NCBI RefSeq assembly: GCF_026262505.1
Contig: NC_067205.1
Span: 11,408,001-11,472,000, forward strand
Source: Trichomonas vaginalis G3
Taxonomy: Eukaryota; Parabasalia; Trichomonadida; Trichomonadidae
Length of the DNA stretch: 64,000 bases
Reading direction: 5' to 3'
This document shows, piece by piece, positions 10,314 to 20,748 of the stretch (the stretch's first letter is position 1; the number at the start of each line of letters is the position of its first letter). Below the pieces are notes generated by a model that ran no database searches, was not told the origin of the DNA, and worked only from the letters and a program-made list of their open reading frames with translations. The position numbers were made by a program, and so were the translations under genes.

Positions 10314-11791
10314 ATGCAGAACGAACAGCTAAACGAATTTACTCCAGCAGAGCATATTCATCAGATTCGCTCATATTTCGATATCATAGACAATGCAGTT
10401 CAAATTGGTGACACTAATAGAAAATATTCTGACGCAAAGATTCCATCACAACCTGGAACTGCTAAAGATAACACATGGGTAACATTCAATCTCTCACCTC
10501 CTGGTGAAAATATGTTGACCTTTACAATACATTCATTACGTATAAAATGGAAGGTCAATTTATTGTAGATAAAGAAATTGGTTCAGGTTCCAATAAAACA
10601 AACCCACCAGGATTTTGGATTGGTTTCGATGACGCTTTCTATGCAGTTGCTGGATATCAAATCCTTGCAAATGGTCGTATCGTATATTCTCAAGACAACG
10701 CAAGAGAAGAAGCATATATAACTTCAAACTCACAAACTACCGAACAAATAAAGAAAGTAGATGTTTTCTCAAAGACTCGACATGAAGATGTATGGAGTCA
10801 TTCGGGAACATGCAGAACAGGACAAATTGTTAGTGGTCCAATTACAGCAGGAAATCATTTGATTTTAAGCTTCGTTTAAGAATTCCTGTTAGAAGATTCC
10901 TTCCATTAGAAGCTATTCGATTTATTCCAGCTTTTGCAGGAAACATTCAGCTTAAAGTAAAGTTCAGTAGCGACGCCTTACAATGCACATCTATATCTGT
11001 AAATGATATCATTGCTTTCAATCCAACTCTTAAAAGTTGCATTTGCTTCAGATTCAAATCCACCGACAAATAAATTTGTTCCATGGAATGAACCATTCAC
11101 TATGATAACGAAGGCAGTAGAAGCTAGTGGAACAGTTACTATTACAACTGTAACCCAGCAACTATTTCGAACAAAGATGGATTTTAATGAATGTTTCATT
11201 CATCCAAAGTCATTCTCTTTAGACCCTAACATTTATACAGAACTTGTAGAACATTATACAAACGAGGCTTTATGTTTTCCTGTTAAAGTTATGGATTGGA
11301 TTCCTATGGACGGTTCATTCTCAAAGAATACAGATAGTTCAAGTGCAACATTTACAGCAGCTTATACGCCTATTAATGTTAAAAGTATTTGGGCACTATT
11401 TAGAAAGAAAGACAACTATTATGTTAATTTTGAGAACCCTAAGTTTAAATATCTTCAGCTTTCCATGGGAGCTTATGGAAATATGCCTGCAGAACCTGAA
11501 AAATCATATGGACCTGTATTTTATGAAATGGTTGCGAACGCCTGCAATACAAACAATGATATGATAGGATTTAATGAAGATGTTATGAGGTCATTGGTGG
11601 ATGATGGTAGTGTGGAACATAAATGGGATAGCTATGACAACACACATTTCTTATGTGGTTTTCCAACAGAAGTGGACTTTTGCTTCCAGCAAGGTCAAAC
11701 ATCTACTGCTCCAATAACATACAAATTGTCTGTTAAAGGACCTATTGAACTAGCAACTGAAAAGTACCAAAGCCACTTATTGGATTTATGA
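10314..11791 (+). pseudogene. mcp: Major capsid protein (double jelly-roll type), broken
   Basis: The span encodes the capsid protein of element 1 and is broken with about two breaks. Conserved blocks shared with the intact capsid gene of element 2 (40131-41738) include GYQILANGRIVY (compare GYKIYSNSDLVQ) and the LRIPV-FIPAFAGNIQL region (compare LRVPL-YLPNWAGKISI). The upstream box ATATTTTTATCTGAAGTAAA fits the element promoter pattern. Double jelly-roll capsid is the known Maverick family; I assign it by size, position and these blocks. Confidence 0.65.
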
Positions 11792-11911
11792 GGGATTGTT
11801 GCTTTGCCATTCAGGTGCGTCTGCATCCCCATAATAAGATTAGATGACTATAACTTAGCTACGGACGACAGTGAGGAATAAAGGATGAACGTTTATTTTT
11901 AAAGCTTATAA

Positions 11912-12352
11912 ATGAGTTCTTCATCAAGCTCTCGTGAACCTTCACCATCTATGAAACAAACTTTACCAAACGATTATGGAGCACCTATTGAATATTTCTT
12001 ACGAGCTGCACAATGGCAAAGAGCAGTCTCACCAAGGTTAGGTGTTCCACCAGCTCCTGTCAAAAATAGCATTTGGTCAAGTCCTTATATAAAATATGGT
12101 CTCCCACTAGGTTTGCTAGCTACAGCAGGAGCAGTTATGATGTTGAAAAGAAATAAAGCAAATGTTGTAAATAATACTGAAGTAGCTGAAGTTAAACAAA
12201 CTCCAACACCTTCACAAGCAAAACCTTCAATGACTCCTGAACCTATGGAAGTACAAACTCCTGTTCAAAAGTCAACTCCTAAACCGACTCCAACATTTAA
12301 ACCAGAACCTACTCCTCAAATAAATCGTAAAACTCCTGCGTTTCCTTACTGA
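11912..12352 (+). CDS. Single-pass membrane protein with proline-rich tail (Maverick)
   Basis: The 146-residue protein has a serine-rich start, a central hydrophobic segment YGLPLGLLATAGAVMML (about residues 70-88) and a long tail rich in Pro, Thr and Lys (repeats such as TPTPSQAKPSMTPEP). The order suggests a single membrane segment with a flexible, disordered tail. It follows the capsid gene and lies near the end of the element. Small membrane-active proteins are common in capsid-bearing elements, so a virion or exit role is possible. No family is recognised. Confidence 0.65.
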   Translation: MSSSSSSREPSPSMKQTLPNDYGAPIEYFLRAAQWQRAVSPRLGVPPAPVKNSIWSSPYIKYGLPLGLLATAGAVMMLKRNKANVVNNTEVAEVKQTPTPSQAKPSMTPEPMEVQTPVQKSTPKPTPTFKPEPTPQINRKTPAFPY

Positions 12353-12400
12353 AAAAATAACGTTATTTTTATTTAATATTAAAATTTTTATTTGATTGAA

Positions 12401-12532
12401 ATGACGACTAAAGTCACTGAAGCAATGAAACAAAAGTTTTTGGTAGAATACATTAAATCAGGAACTATTCCAGAAGGTTTTTACATTCATACTATGAAGG
12501 ATGGTAAAGTTCAGTTTAGAAAGATAAAGTAA
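12401..12532 (+). CDS. 43-residue Maverick miniprotein
   Basis: A short open frame starts with ATG right after the box AATTTTTATTTGATTGAA and ends with TAA. The product contains GFYIHTMKDGKVQFRKIK, which matches the N-terminal motif of the protein at 9852. The shared motif and a correctly placed promoter box make it more likely real than chance. It could also be a remnant of a duplicated 9852-type gene, since no similar partner follows. Function is unknown. Confidence 0.5.
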   Translation: MTTKVTEAMKQKFLVEYIKSGTIPEGFYIHTMKDGKVQFRKIK

Positions 12533-12652
12533 CCATTAGATAAAGAAGGTAATTTAGGAAGATTAAACTTCATGAGGACAACATTGCTGAACTTAGGAAG
12601 AAGTTAGAAGAGTTGGAGAAAGGAAGAGAGTTATAAAGCAATGAATTCAACA

Positions 12653-12706
12653 GGTTAGAAATGAGGGTAGAAATGAGGTTAGATCTACCCTTCTACCCTA
12701 AATTTA
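12653..12706 (+). repeat. Short-repeat module with GTTAGATCTAC centre
   Basis: The module has GGTTAGAAATGAG, GGTAGAAATGAG, then GTTAGATCTACC, then CTTCTACCCTAAATTT. It is the same architecture as at 1320 and shows the AGATCT centre kept while the outer arms have drifted. It lies 70 bases before the last gene of element 1. Confidence 0.75.
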
Positions 12707-12775
12707 TTTTTGCGCTATGTTTTCATACGTGTGAGGGTGGTGATATCATTAATTTTTAAGTTTATTTTTATATAA

Positions 12776-13096
12776 ATGACGAAAACTATTGAGATAACAA
12801 ACTACAACGGTCATGAGTTCAAGAATTTGTTCTTCGTTCCTCGTGAAAATACATTCTATCAGATACGAGGGAGAAAGGGTAAAGTTAGTTTGAGCGTTTA
12901 TGAAGGAATGAAGAATGGAAAGTTTATACAAGCATACGATACAAACGGTAAACGTGTTTCATTAGCTTTGTCAAAACTTACTAACATTTATTTTGACAGT
13001 GATTTTGACCTATATGAAGAAGAAAGTGAGTCAGAAGATTATGAGCTGTTATGTGAAGCACAGCAATGGGAGGAGTTGCAATACTTTTGTAAGTGA
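12776..13096 (+). CDS. Stand-alone copy of the HNH-nuclease C-terminal domain
   Basis: The 106-residue protein aligns with the C-terminal half of the HNH nuclease at 28990-29574. Shared points are IEITNYNGHEF against IEITDYGEHTF, and DTNGKRVSLALSKL-IYF against DTDGKSVHIFLNKF-LY. It has no HNH motif. The end is acidic (EEESESEDYELL). It starts after TTTTTATATAA, the usual promoter box. The domain may recognise DNA or a protein partner independently of cleavage; this is inferred from its occurrence alone and fused. It is the last gene of element 1. Confidence 0.65.
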   Translation: MTKTIEITNYNGHEFKNLFFVPRENTFYQIRGRKGKVSLSVYEGMKNGKFIQAYDTNGKRVSLALSKLTNIYFDSDFDLYEEESESEDYELLCEAQQWEELQYFCK

Positions 13097-13209
13097 GAAC
13101 GTTTATTTTTTACATTAGTGAAGTCATTAGTGGTTGGCGGTTTGTATATATTTAAGGTTAAGTTAGTGTTGTCGTTTGTGTTGTAAAATATACGTTACTG
13201 GTTTTGTAA

Positions 13210-13848
13210 ATATTTAAGGTTAAGTGGTGTACGGAGGCGCGCAGTGCCTCAGTACACGACTTAGCCATACTAACTCCAGAAACAGCAGTAAGATATTGGG
13301 CGCTTTCACCCAATCTTATCTGGCACGCAGATGTTCATTATTTTAGGGGTGTTCGTGGCCAGTATATTTATGGCATAATCGACGATTTTAGCCGCAAAGT
13401 CCTAGCGTATATACAAATACCAGATATGCTGGCAGCGACGACAGCGAACGTTGCGGCTTCCGCCTTCATTGAATTTGGCGCCCCTTATTGTTTCTGGACC
13501 GACAACGGTTCAGAAAATAGGGGCGCCTTTCAAGATCTACTTGATCTTTGGGGCGTCCAATGGCGGCATACAGACTCTCATTCTCCCTACCAAAATGGGA
13601 AGATTGAGAGATTCTGGCCGACATTGGAGCGCTTTCAAAGCATTCAGGCTATTCCTGCCTTTATTTGGGAGTACAATAATAACACACCGCATGAAGATCT
13701 CCCAATTAATCCATTAACTGGAACAAATTACACGCCAAATCAAATGTATCAGCTGAAACCGAAATACACAAATGCAGATACAGAAAGGTTGTGGCAAATA
13801 TGGGATACAGATACAGGCATGACCGCTGTTGACACATTCACAGCGTAA
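13210..13848 (+). pseudogene. Integrase catalytic-core fossil (rve type, not the Maverick type)
   Basis: An open stretch encodes a DDE integrase core: first Asp in IWHADVHYFRG, second in FWTDNGSEN, Glu in YQNGKIERFW, about 34 residues further on. It is unlike the integrase of element 2 (24606-25565) and more GC-rich than its surroundings. No N-terminal zinc-binding region is seen, so it is a partial fossil. It abuts element 1, and its first bases hold a near-perfect GC-rich stem-loop at 13227-13257. The family could be another Maverick-like or a retroelement-type integrase; I cannot tell. Confidence 0.7.
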
Positions 13849-14263
13849 TAATAAACATAATTTTTTAATTTCATTATTAACAAGTTTTTTTAAATGTATG
13901 TAATGAATAATTCATTAGAATATGATAATGCACATTGTAACAGAATAGAACAATCACCAATTTTTTTTTTTTGAAATTAAAAAATAAAAGTAAAAAGCAT
14001 AAAGTAATCTAACCAAAAAAGATATTTAAAAGAATTTTGGAAAAAACAGAATAAGGATAATGATATTATTTTAGATACACAATCGATGTACTGAAGAATA
14101 ATCCGGTAAAATGATGATATAAAATTAGAATATTTTACAAGTAGCTAAAAGAATAAAACTATAATATAAAATAAATGAAGTTTAATGAAACAATAAAGGT
14201 TAAATAAATAATAAAGATTTTTATTTTATATCAGTATTGAGAAGAAGTAACAGCTGACACTTG

Positions 14264-14680
14264 GTAGACAACTTCTTTATGTCTAGAAAATTCTATCTTG
14301 CCTTTTATTTTTTTCTCGCTGTGAAACGTATTCGGTCATTTTTTTAAAAATTAATTTTTTGTTAGAGATAAGAGCTAAAACTCGGTAAACAACTTCTTTA
14401 TGTCTAGAAAATTCTATCTTGCCTTTTATTTTTTCTCGCTGTGAAACGTATTCGGTCATTTTTTTAAAAATTAATTTTTTGTTAGAGATAAGAGCTAAAA
14501 CTCGGTAAACAACTTCTTTATGTCTAGAAAATTCTATCTTGCCTTTTATTTTTTTCTCGCTGTGAAACGTATTCGGTCTTTTTTTTAAAAATTAATTTTT
14601 TGTTAGAGATAAGAGCTAAAACTTTGCAGACAACTCCCCCATGTCTAGCAAATTTAACATTCGTCTCCCATTTTTATATA
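14264..14680. repeat. About 120-bp tandem repeat, three copies plus a diverged fourth
   Basis: The phrase AACTTCTTTATGTCTAGAAA recurs at about 14269, 14390 and 14510, each followed by TCTCGCTGTGAAACGTATTC and GTTAGAGATAAGAGCTAAAA. The copies are nearly identical, with variation in T-run length. A fourth copy near 14630 is diverged (CCCCCATGTCTAGCAAATT). Confidence 0.85.
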
Positions 14681-15207
14681 TTTGGTTTAGAATGTTCGAA
14701 AATGCGTAATATGGTCATTAATATTAATTGAAAAGAACCTTGAATTAATTCAATCTGATCTCACAAAATATTTTAAATTACAAACTTTGTAGTTTGAATA
14801 GATAATTAGTATTAAACTCAAATAACTAGTTTATTTTGGAATAAAAATTATTTGAATTTATTCAATTTTGTGAATTTTCCTTCAAAAATCAAGTTTAAAT
14901 ATCTTATTTGCCATATAATTATAAATACAATGAAACAAATTCGAAATTGAAAAGAATGACTTTTTCTGTTCTTTCAATCATTCAATTTGAATTTTGCAAT
15001 ATTGGATTTCTCATTAAATAGCTATTAAAAACAACAAGCAATTTAACTTACATTCAAATTTATTTGTGTTATATTCAATCTTCTCAAAACTTATAATTTT
15101 CGGCTATAGCATGATTATATGCTATATAATATAATAAACCTATAATAGTATCATTCTTTCAATTATTTGAAGAGAAAACCGAAAAAATCTATTTTCGGTC
15201 TATAACA

Positions 15208-15360
15208 CTTCTTCAAAATTTTATTTTTTTATTAAAAAGAATCTTTACAAAATATACATTTACTTTAATTAATATTTAAAAAGGTGCTCTATCAAAAGTT
15301 CCAAAAATTCAATATTTTAGCTTTTCTGAGGTGTCACTTTTGATGAATTTCTGTTTACAA
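15208..15360. repeat. 153-bp direct repeat, copy 1
   Basis: This 153-bp stretch is repeated with the same length at 18297-18449, about 3.1 kb away in direct orientation. It begins CTTCTTCAAAATTTTATTTT and ends GATGAATTTCTGTTTACAA. The terminal 25 bases also occur inverted at 17203-17227. Confidence 0.85.
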
Positions 15361-16065
15361 TAGATTCACACATTTTAGTTGATGTCGAGGCTTCTTTCAA
15401 AATTTGATTTCTGAAATCAAAATAATTCGGTTTATGGTGTAGAGATATATTATAATTGTATACAACAAATGCTATCTACGATATGTATATCTTTGAACTA
15501 CAATTTTCCGAAGTATTGAGTTGTTTTCAATTCAACTTTTTATAAGGAATGCGTTATACTATAGCACAAGAATAATATTATTTAATCACGTGATATAAAT
15601 TTTTCTGATTTAAATTTTTCAATACTCTGCAAAATATGTTGAAAACGACCCAAAGTGTGAGTAAAATTATCGACAACTTTTTGAAAGAAACTTCAGTCTC
15701 TTTAAGTAATACAGAGGACATCAAAATTTCAAAATATTTTCCATACTTTAAACTTTATAATCTTTTCAAAAAATTATGAAAGTTAAACTTCCCTACAGAG
15801 AATTTTATATATAAATATTCAAAAACCCTAAATTAATATGTAATTTTCATTTCTCAACATAGCAAAATCAAATTGAAGATAATGCTCTATCAATGCAATA
15901 TATTTCATATTAATGAGAGAGTATTTTTTTTAATTACTCAATCCTCAGGTTGGTATAAAATTGAGAAGAGTTTCAAGAGTCTTTTCAATTAGCGGGAAAT
16001 TTGAGAGCAGGAATATTTTATTGAAATGAATTGATGGCCGTTTCAATTACTAACCATTTTAAATA

Positions 16066-16647
16066 ATGTAAGATATTAAACGAGTACATCCAAAGGATAA
16101 GTTTACACAGGAAGAAGATGAGAGACTTCGTAGAATCGTCCTCTCATCTGATAGCCTGGATTGGACCAAAATCGCAGACAGAATGGGAAACCGAAACGGC
16201 AGACAATGCAAAGATAGATGGACAAAGTATTTAAATCCGAACATTAATACACAGGAATTCAGCATTGATGAGGACATCAAGCTCCTGACCTTGTATGAAC
16301 AGTTCGGTTCGAAATGGGTTTTGATATCTAAGTTCTTCAACAACAGAAGCGATGTCGCTATTAAGTCAAGGTTCCAAGTATTGAGAAGACGTGGAATCAC
16401 GAAGCAAGTCCTTCATTTATCACAGTTTCAGAGCAAATCTCAATTGGCCATGATGTATCTCAGGAATGAGGCTAAACCAAGTCATAAAACTACACAGAGG
16501 AAGGCTAAACAAGAGCAATTCACATTAGAAAGCTCCTCATCGGATGCTTCTTATTCACCTTTGGATACTTCAATTACAACATCTCCAATCGAAGATCAAT
16601 TTTTCACCAATTTCGATCAATTTGATATACCTGATATATTATTTTAA
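16066..16647 (+). pseudogene. R2R3-Myb gene with a stop at codon 2
   Basis: The frame encodes two Myb repeats: KFTQEEDERLRRIV through GRQCKDRWTKYLNP, then EFSIDEDIKLLTLYEQ through RSDVAIKSRFQVLRRR. A serine-rich tail ends FDIPDILF. Myb proteins of this size are transcription factors in Trichomonas. The only well-placed in-frame ATG (16066) is followed at once by TAA; the frame is then open without another ATG until 16183, inside repeat 1. Either the gene has lost its start, initiation is non-standard, or the reference sequence has an error at that base. It resembles the Myb gene at 56401, with TTTCAATTAC in front of both. Confidence 0.65.
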
Positions 16648-17367
16648 GATATTTGCTGTTTTGGATTGTATTAGACTGTTATTTTGAAATATTATTTTTT
16701 TGTGTTTATAATGATTATAAACATCTATTTATGAGTTAAATGCTTAATGATTTTTCTTAAACATTTTTAATTATCGATCAACATTATTGTTATATTTTTC
16801 AATGCTTTCTATTTTTATCCCTGAAATTTAATTCATCAAGTACCCAAATTGATATGTATAACATTATTATCTTGATAATACTGCCCATATCATATTCAAA
16901 ATAAAATAAAAAAAAATCATAACAGAAGATCAAAAAGCAGATTAAACACAAGGAATGATAAACCCTGGTGATAATTTATAATCTGAATTCTTTTTTCGGC
17001 CACTGCATGAGATAATGTGATATTCTGATATTTCATCTTTTTTTTCTCTGAGTATCCTGAAAAGTTTACATTGTTAGGAGTGGGCATTTTAGAAAATAAT
17101 CAATTTATCAAATTCTGACAAAATTCCATTACGAAAGAACAAATTGAAGTTTATTTAATAAATATTTAGAATTAAATCCAAGCATGAGATTTATATTGTA
17201 ATAAACAGAAATTCATCAAAAGTGACAGCTCTCAATTTTTTGACATTTGTAAATTCGAAATTGAATGAGAAAAATGAAATAATACTAAGCATAATACAAT
17301 ATTCTAGATTTAATTATAATTAGGAAAAAGTTAGTTTTGAGAGTACTTTTCATAGGCATATAGAATG
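16648..17367. other. AT-rich intergenic DNA
   Basis: No gene is seen. Positions 17203-17227 are an inverted copy of the end of the 153-bp repeat. Confidence 0.6.
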
Positions 17368-18290
17368 AAATCTTCTGAAAAATAATATCACATAAACTCA
17401 TATTATTTTCTAATATATAACTATTTTATATAAAAATCAAATTCAATGATCTTAAAAGCGAATGATAAACCTCAAAATTTACGAATATAATGAGTGGGAA
17501 TATAATGCTTATCTATCATAAAACCATATGAAATATCAATTTTTGCTTTACGCCTAATTTTTGACGACAATTAGCAAAAAATGTTAAATGTTAACACTCA
17601 GTCCATTTGAATATGAAAAATAAAATTGACTTTGATTAAATGTTTTTATTTATCATGCAATTCTTCTTGCGACCAAAGATTTGAATAAAAGTTCAAAAAA
17701 TAAGATAGCTTAAGAAATAATATACGGTAGTGTTTACTAATAGATGAATAGTATATAAATTCTATTAAAATGGATTTGATCCAAAAAAATATATAAAATT
17801 TGATCATAAATAAAATCGTTTTAAATTACTTCTTCATTTAAATTATAACAATTATTTTTGGTTTTATATTTTTTTGGATCAAATCCATTTTAATAGAATT
17901 TATATACTATTCATCTATTAGTAAACACTACCGTATATTATTTTTTAAGCTATCTTATTTTTTGAACTTTTATTCAAATCTTTGGTCGCAAGAAGAATTG
18001 CATGATAAATAAAAACATTTAATCAAAGTCAATTTTATTTTTCATATTCAAATGGACTGAGTGTTAACATTTAACATTTTTTGCTAATTGTCGTCAAAAA
18101 TTAGGCGTAAAGCAAAAATTGATATTTCATATGGTTTTATGATAGATAAGCATTATATTCCCACTCATTATATTCGTAAATTTTGAGGTTTATCATTCGC
18201 TTTTAAGATCATTGAATTTGATTTTTATATAAAATAGTTATATATTAGAAAATAATATGAGTTTATGTGATATTATTTTTCAGAAGATTT
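17368..18290. repeat. Foldback palindrome with 429-bp arms
   Basis: The left arm (17368-17796) and right arm (17862-18290) are reverse complements with only scattered mismatches and no indel over 429 bases; paired positions sum to 35658 along the whole arm. The spacer is 65 bases. The arms carry no gene. The right arm abuts copy 2 of the 153-bp direct repeat six bases later. It may be a foldback-type element or a recent inverted duplication. Confidence 0.9.
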
Positions 18291-18296
18291 TGTGTT

Positions 18297-18449
18297 CTTC
18301 TTCAAAATTTTATTTTTTTATTAAAAAGAATCTTTACAAAATATACATTTACTTTAATTAATATTTAAAAAGGTGCTCTATCAAAAGTTCCAAAAATTCA
18401 ATATTTTAGCTTTTCTGAGGTGTCACTTTTGATGAATTTCTGTTTACAA
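18297..18449. repeat. 153-bp direct repeat, copy 2
   Basis: This is the second copy of the repeat at 15208-15360, with equal length and apparently identical sequence. It immediately follows the right arm of the foldback palindrome. Confidence 0.85.
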
Positions 18450-19742
18450 CATATACATCAATAAAAAATTAAAATTTCGAGTAAAATAAAAAATGCATTT
18501 TGAATTTTAATGAAAAGAATTCTGATTTAATTTTCCGCTAATGTATTTACCGATTGAAACTATATCTTAAGGTAAAAACACATTTTCGAAAAGAACATTT
18601 CAGTTTAGAGTTTTATTAGAGATAGATGAATTTTAATTAAAAAATTAGAATGAGATATCAATAAAGATTTTATAGCATAGAATATCTTCATGAAAAATGA
18701 GTTTCGAGTGTCATAATTCACTATTCAAAAATTGTTATTTGGTCAAATGAAAAATCGGATAATATGAATCCGATGCTTAAAGCAAAGAATTATAAATAAT
18801 TAAATGAATTTTTATTTAACATAAAATTTCAAAATTCAACTATAAATACATTATACAACAATTCTTCAAATATATTCAAGTTAATTTTTGAGATATTGTT
18901 TATAAATTGAATACCTCTTTCAAAATCAAAAGATTTTGTGGATGTAAATTCAAAAATAATGAATAATTTCAACTTAAAATCTTCGTTCATATCCAAGAAT
19001 TAAAAATTCTTTAATAATCACGTTGGAATATTCAATAATAAAAATTATAAAAATATAAAAAATTCAAACAAGATCATAATCTTTATACTGTTTAATAATC
19101 TATGATAAAAATTGTCAAAATTTTGAGAGAACTTTCAAAAAATATTTTTATGAAAATTTTGAGAATCATAATCAAAACTTGAGAGATGCTTTTTTAAGAT
19201 TTAGAATTTTTTGAATCTTTGGAGAAAAAATAGAAAGTAAGTGGATACATTAACATAACCCATTAGCTGTAACAGAAGAGAAAACTATTTCCAATATATC
19301 AATTTTTTAATTATTGGAAATTTTTAAATTTTTGGTAGTATTAGAGGAATATTAATTGTTTGCATCATATTTTTTACTCTCATTAAAATCATTTTATTAC
19401 TGATTATAATCAGTTTCTTTTACTCAGTATTATTAATTGCCCAATCACAAAACCTTATAGACTCTACCATTCTACCATCAATTTTTTAATTTCCTTTTTT
19501 TTAGAAGTTTTAATATATTTTTTTCAATATTGCTCCATTTCGTATTCCTTCCAACTATTTCCTTGTTTTTTCGCATTTGTTATTTGTTTTTTTTTACAAA
19601 TATAATCATAAATATTCGACATTTACTCTCTTTTTGTAAACTACATAAAGAATTCCTGGATTACATTTGAAATAGTGACTTTTAATTATCAAATCTGACA
19701 TATTTGGAATAATATAAACAATCTTTATTCAAAATGATAGAC
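18450..19742. other. AT-rich intergenic DNA, nothing recognised
   Basis: I see no gene, RNA or ordered repeat here. The sequence is low-complexity and AT-rich. Confidence 0.6.
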
Positions 19743-20180
19743 TTAATGACAATTTAATAATACATCCAAGGAAAATGGGTCATGATATTCATTACTTTGA
19801 ATTTTAATTTCATCGAAACTATTTGTGAACTTGGGAGGAATTTCACTTACCAGCTTAGAAGATCTGGAACCTAAAATATTCATTGATGTGAGCATTGGAT
19901 GTATCTTATCCCAATTCTCTGAATACCAACATAAAAGGGCCGATCTATTTCTTTTAGCGAGTCTGTCAAGTGTGATCTGATAGTTTGACATGACTATTTT
20001 GGCCAATGAAATCAATATTTCTGCATTAACATGTGCGCCAAAGTATTGATCCAAAAATTTTGAAACGTATTCCAATTTTCCTTCATTAGCAGCTATTCTC
20101 TTTTGTATTCTTTCATTATCCCTGTACGATTGGCTATGGTGAAATTTGGAACGCCTTTCTGCATGCAAAGCCTTGAGCAT
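19743..20180 (-). CDS. Conserved 145-residue trichomonad protein, copy A
   Basis: The 145-residue protein is related to the 145-residue protein at 47063-47500 on the other side of element 2. Shared points are a middle YV-EILE/KFLD helix, the block LDRLAKRNRSALLCWYSENW, and a similar end (LDVLLNCH against LSQLLNYH). No known domain is recognised. The paired basic and aromatic residues suggest a small helical domain, perhaps nucleic-acid binding. Being on both flanks of the Maverick, the two may be separated paralogues of a dispersed host family. Function is unknown. Confidence 0.7.
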   Translation of the reverse strand: MLKALHAERRSKFHHSQSYRDNERIQKRIAANEGKLEYVSKFLDQYFGAHVNAEILISLAKIVMSNYQITLDRLAKRNRSALLCWYSENWDKIHPMLTSMNILGSRSSKLVSEIPPKFTNSFDEIKIQSNEYHDPFSLDVLLNCH

Positions 20181-20479
20181 AAAAAGAAATATAATTTATT
20201 TTTTTTTCAATTAGATTCGATAGAACTATCAAAAAAATTCTATAAGAATTTTTATTAAATATATGATACTATATAAATATTTGATATTTTGAAGCCTTTT
20301 GTTAATGGTTTTAAATAGCAGGTCTATTCAATAATAAATGATTTTCATACAAAATTTTGAATACGAATTTTTCATTTTGACTCTCATAGTATAAAGAAGA
20401 AAATATCGAAACAAAAAATTTTCAAAGGGAAATTTTCTGAATGTTTTGAATAATTGATTTTATCAATAAACATTTTAAA
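20181..20479. other. Host flank of the Maverick insertion
   Basis: This is AT-rich sequence without a gene. The 6-bp target duplication TATTGA lies at 20480-20485. Confidence 0.6.
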
Positions 20480-20484
20480 TATTG

Positions 20485-20485
<1 letters not shown>

Positions 20486-20518
<33 letters not shown>

Positions 20519-20701
20519 TAGTGGGGCTTCCAGGCACTTCGTGCCTTCTAGCCCTGAGGATGATTGATATAATGAAGTTTTTTTTTTTTCTTGGGGTGGG
20601 CTTCCAGGCGCGTTGCGCCCTCTAGCCCACATAAATGAAGTTCTTATATACGGGTCTTCCAGGAGCTTTTCACAAATTATATATGTTTTCATGCTTTGTC
20701 A
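20486..20701 (+). repeat. Left terminal inverted repeat with tandem hairpins
   Basis: A run of 30 A residues is followed by GTGGGGCTTCCAGGCAC and two related hairpins. Their inner stems are AGGCAC-TTC-GTGCCT and GGCGC-GTT-GCGCC, and each is framed by GGGCTTCC before and TCTAGCCC after. A third, weaker copy (GGTCTTCCAGGAGC) follows. It matches 45455-45669 in reverse complement. The open frames in it are not genes. Confidence 0.92.
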
Positions 20702-20748
20702 CTTTTCTGTCACTTTTCAGGTAAAAACATTTTTATTATTATATATAA

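Larger units (their letters stand above)
1..13226 (+). mobile_element. Maverick/Polinton element 1 (partial, degraded)
   Basis: This is a fossil Maverick/Polinton whose left part lies outside the window. Parts seen in order are a KilA-N gene cluster, an unknown acidic-tailed gene, polymerase B, a penton-like gene, small basic genes, the major capsid gene, a proline-rich membrane gene and two small genes. No terminal inverted repeat like that of element 2 is visible at its right side, so the end near 13.2 kb is approximate. It is broken: polymerase, capsid and penton genes together show about five breaks. It looks older than element 2. Family assignment rests on the polymerase motifs and on capsid similarity to element 2. 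Confidence 0.8.
13849..16065. other. AT-rich intergenic DNA
   Basis: No gene is supported. The stretch holds the 120-bp tandem repeat at 14264-14680 and the first copy of the 153-bp direct repeat at 15208-15360. Otherwise it is low-complexity AT-rich sequence. Confidence 0.7.

Noticed and set aside
20384-20692. Open frames across both terminal repeats (also 45464-45691)
   Set aside because: They follow the homopolymer run and hairpins of the terminal repeats and exist only because the repeats lack stops.
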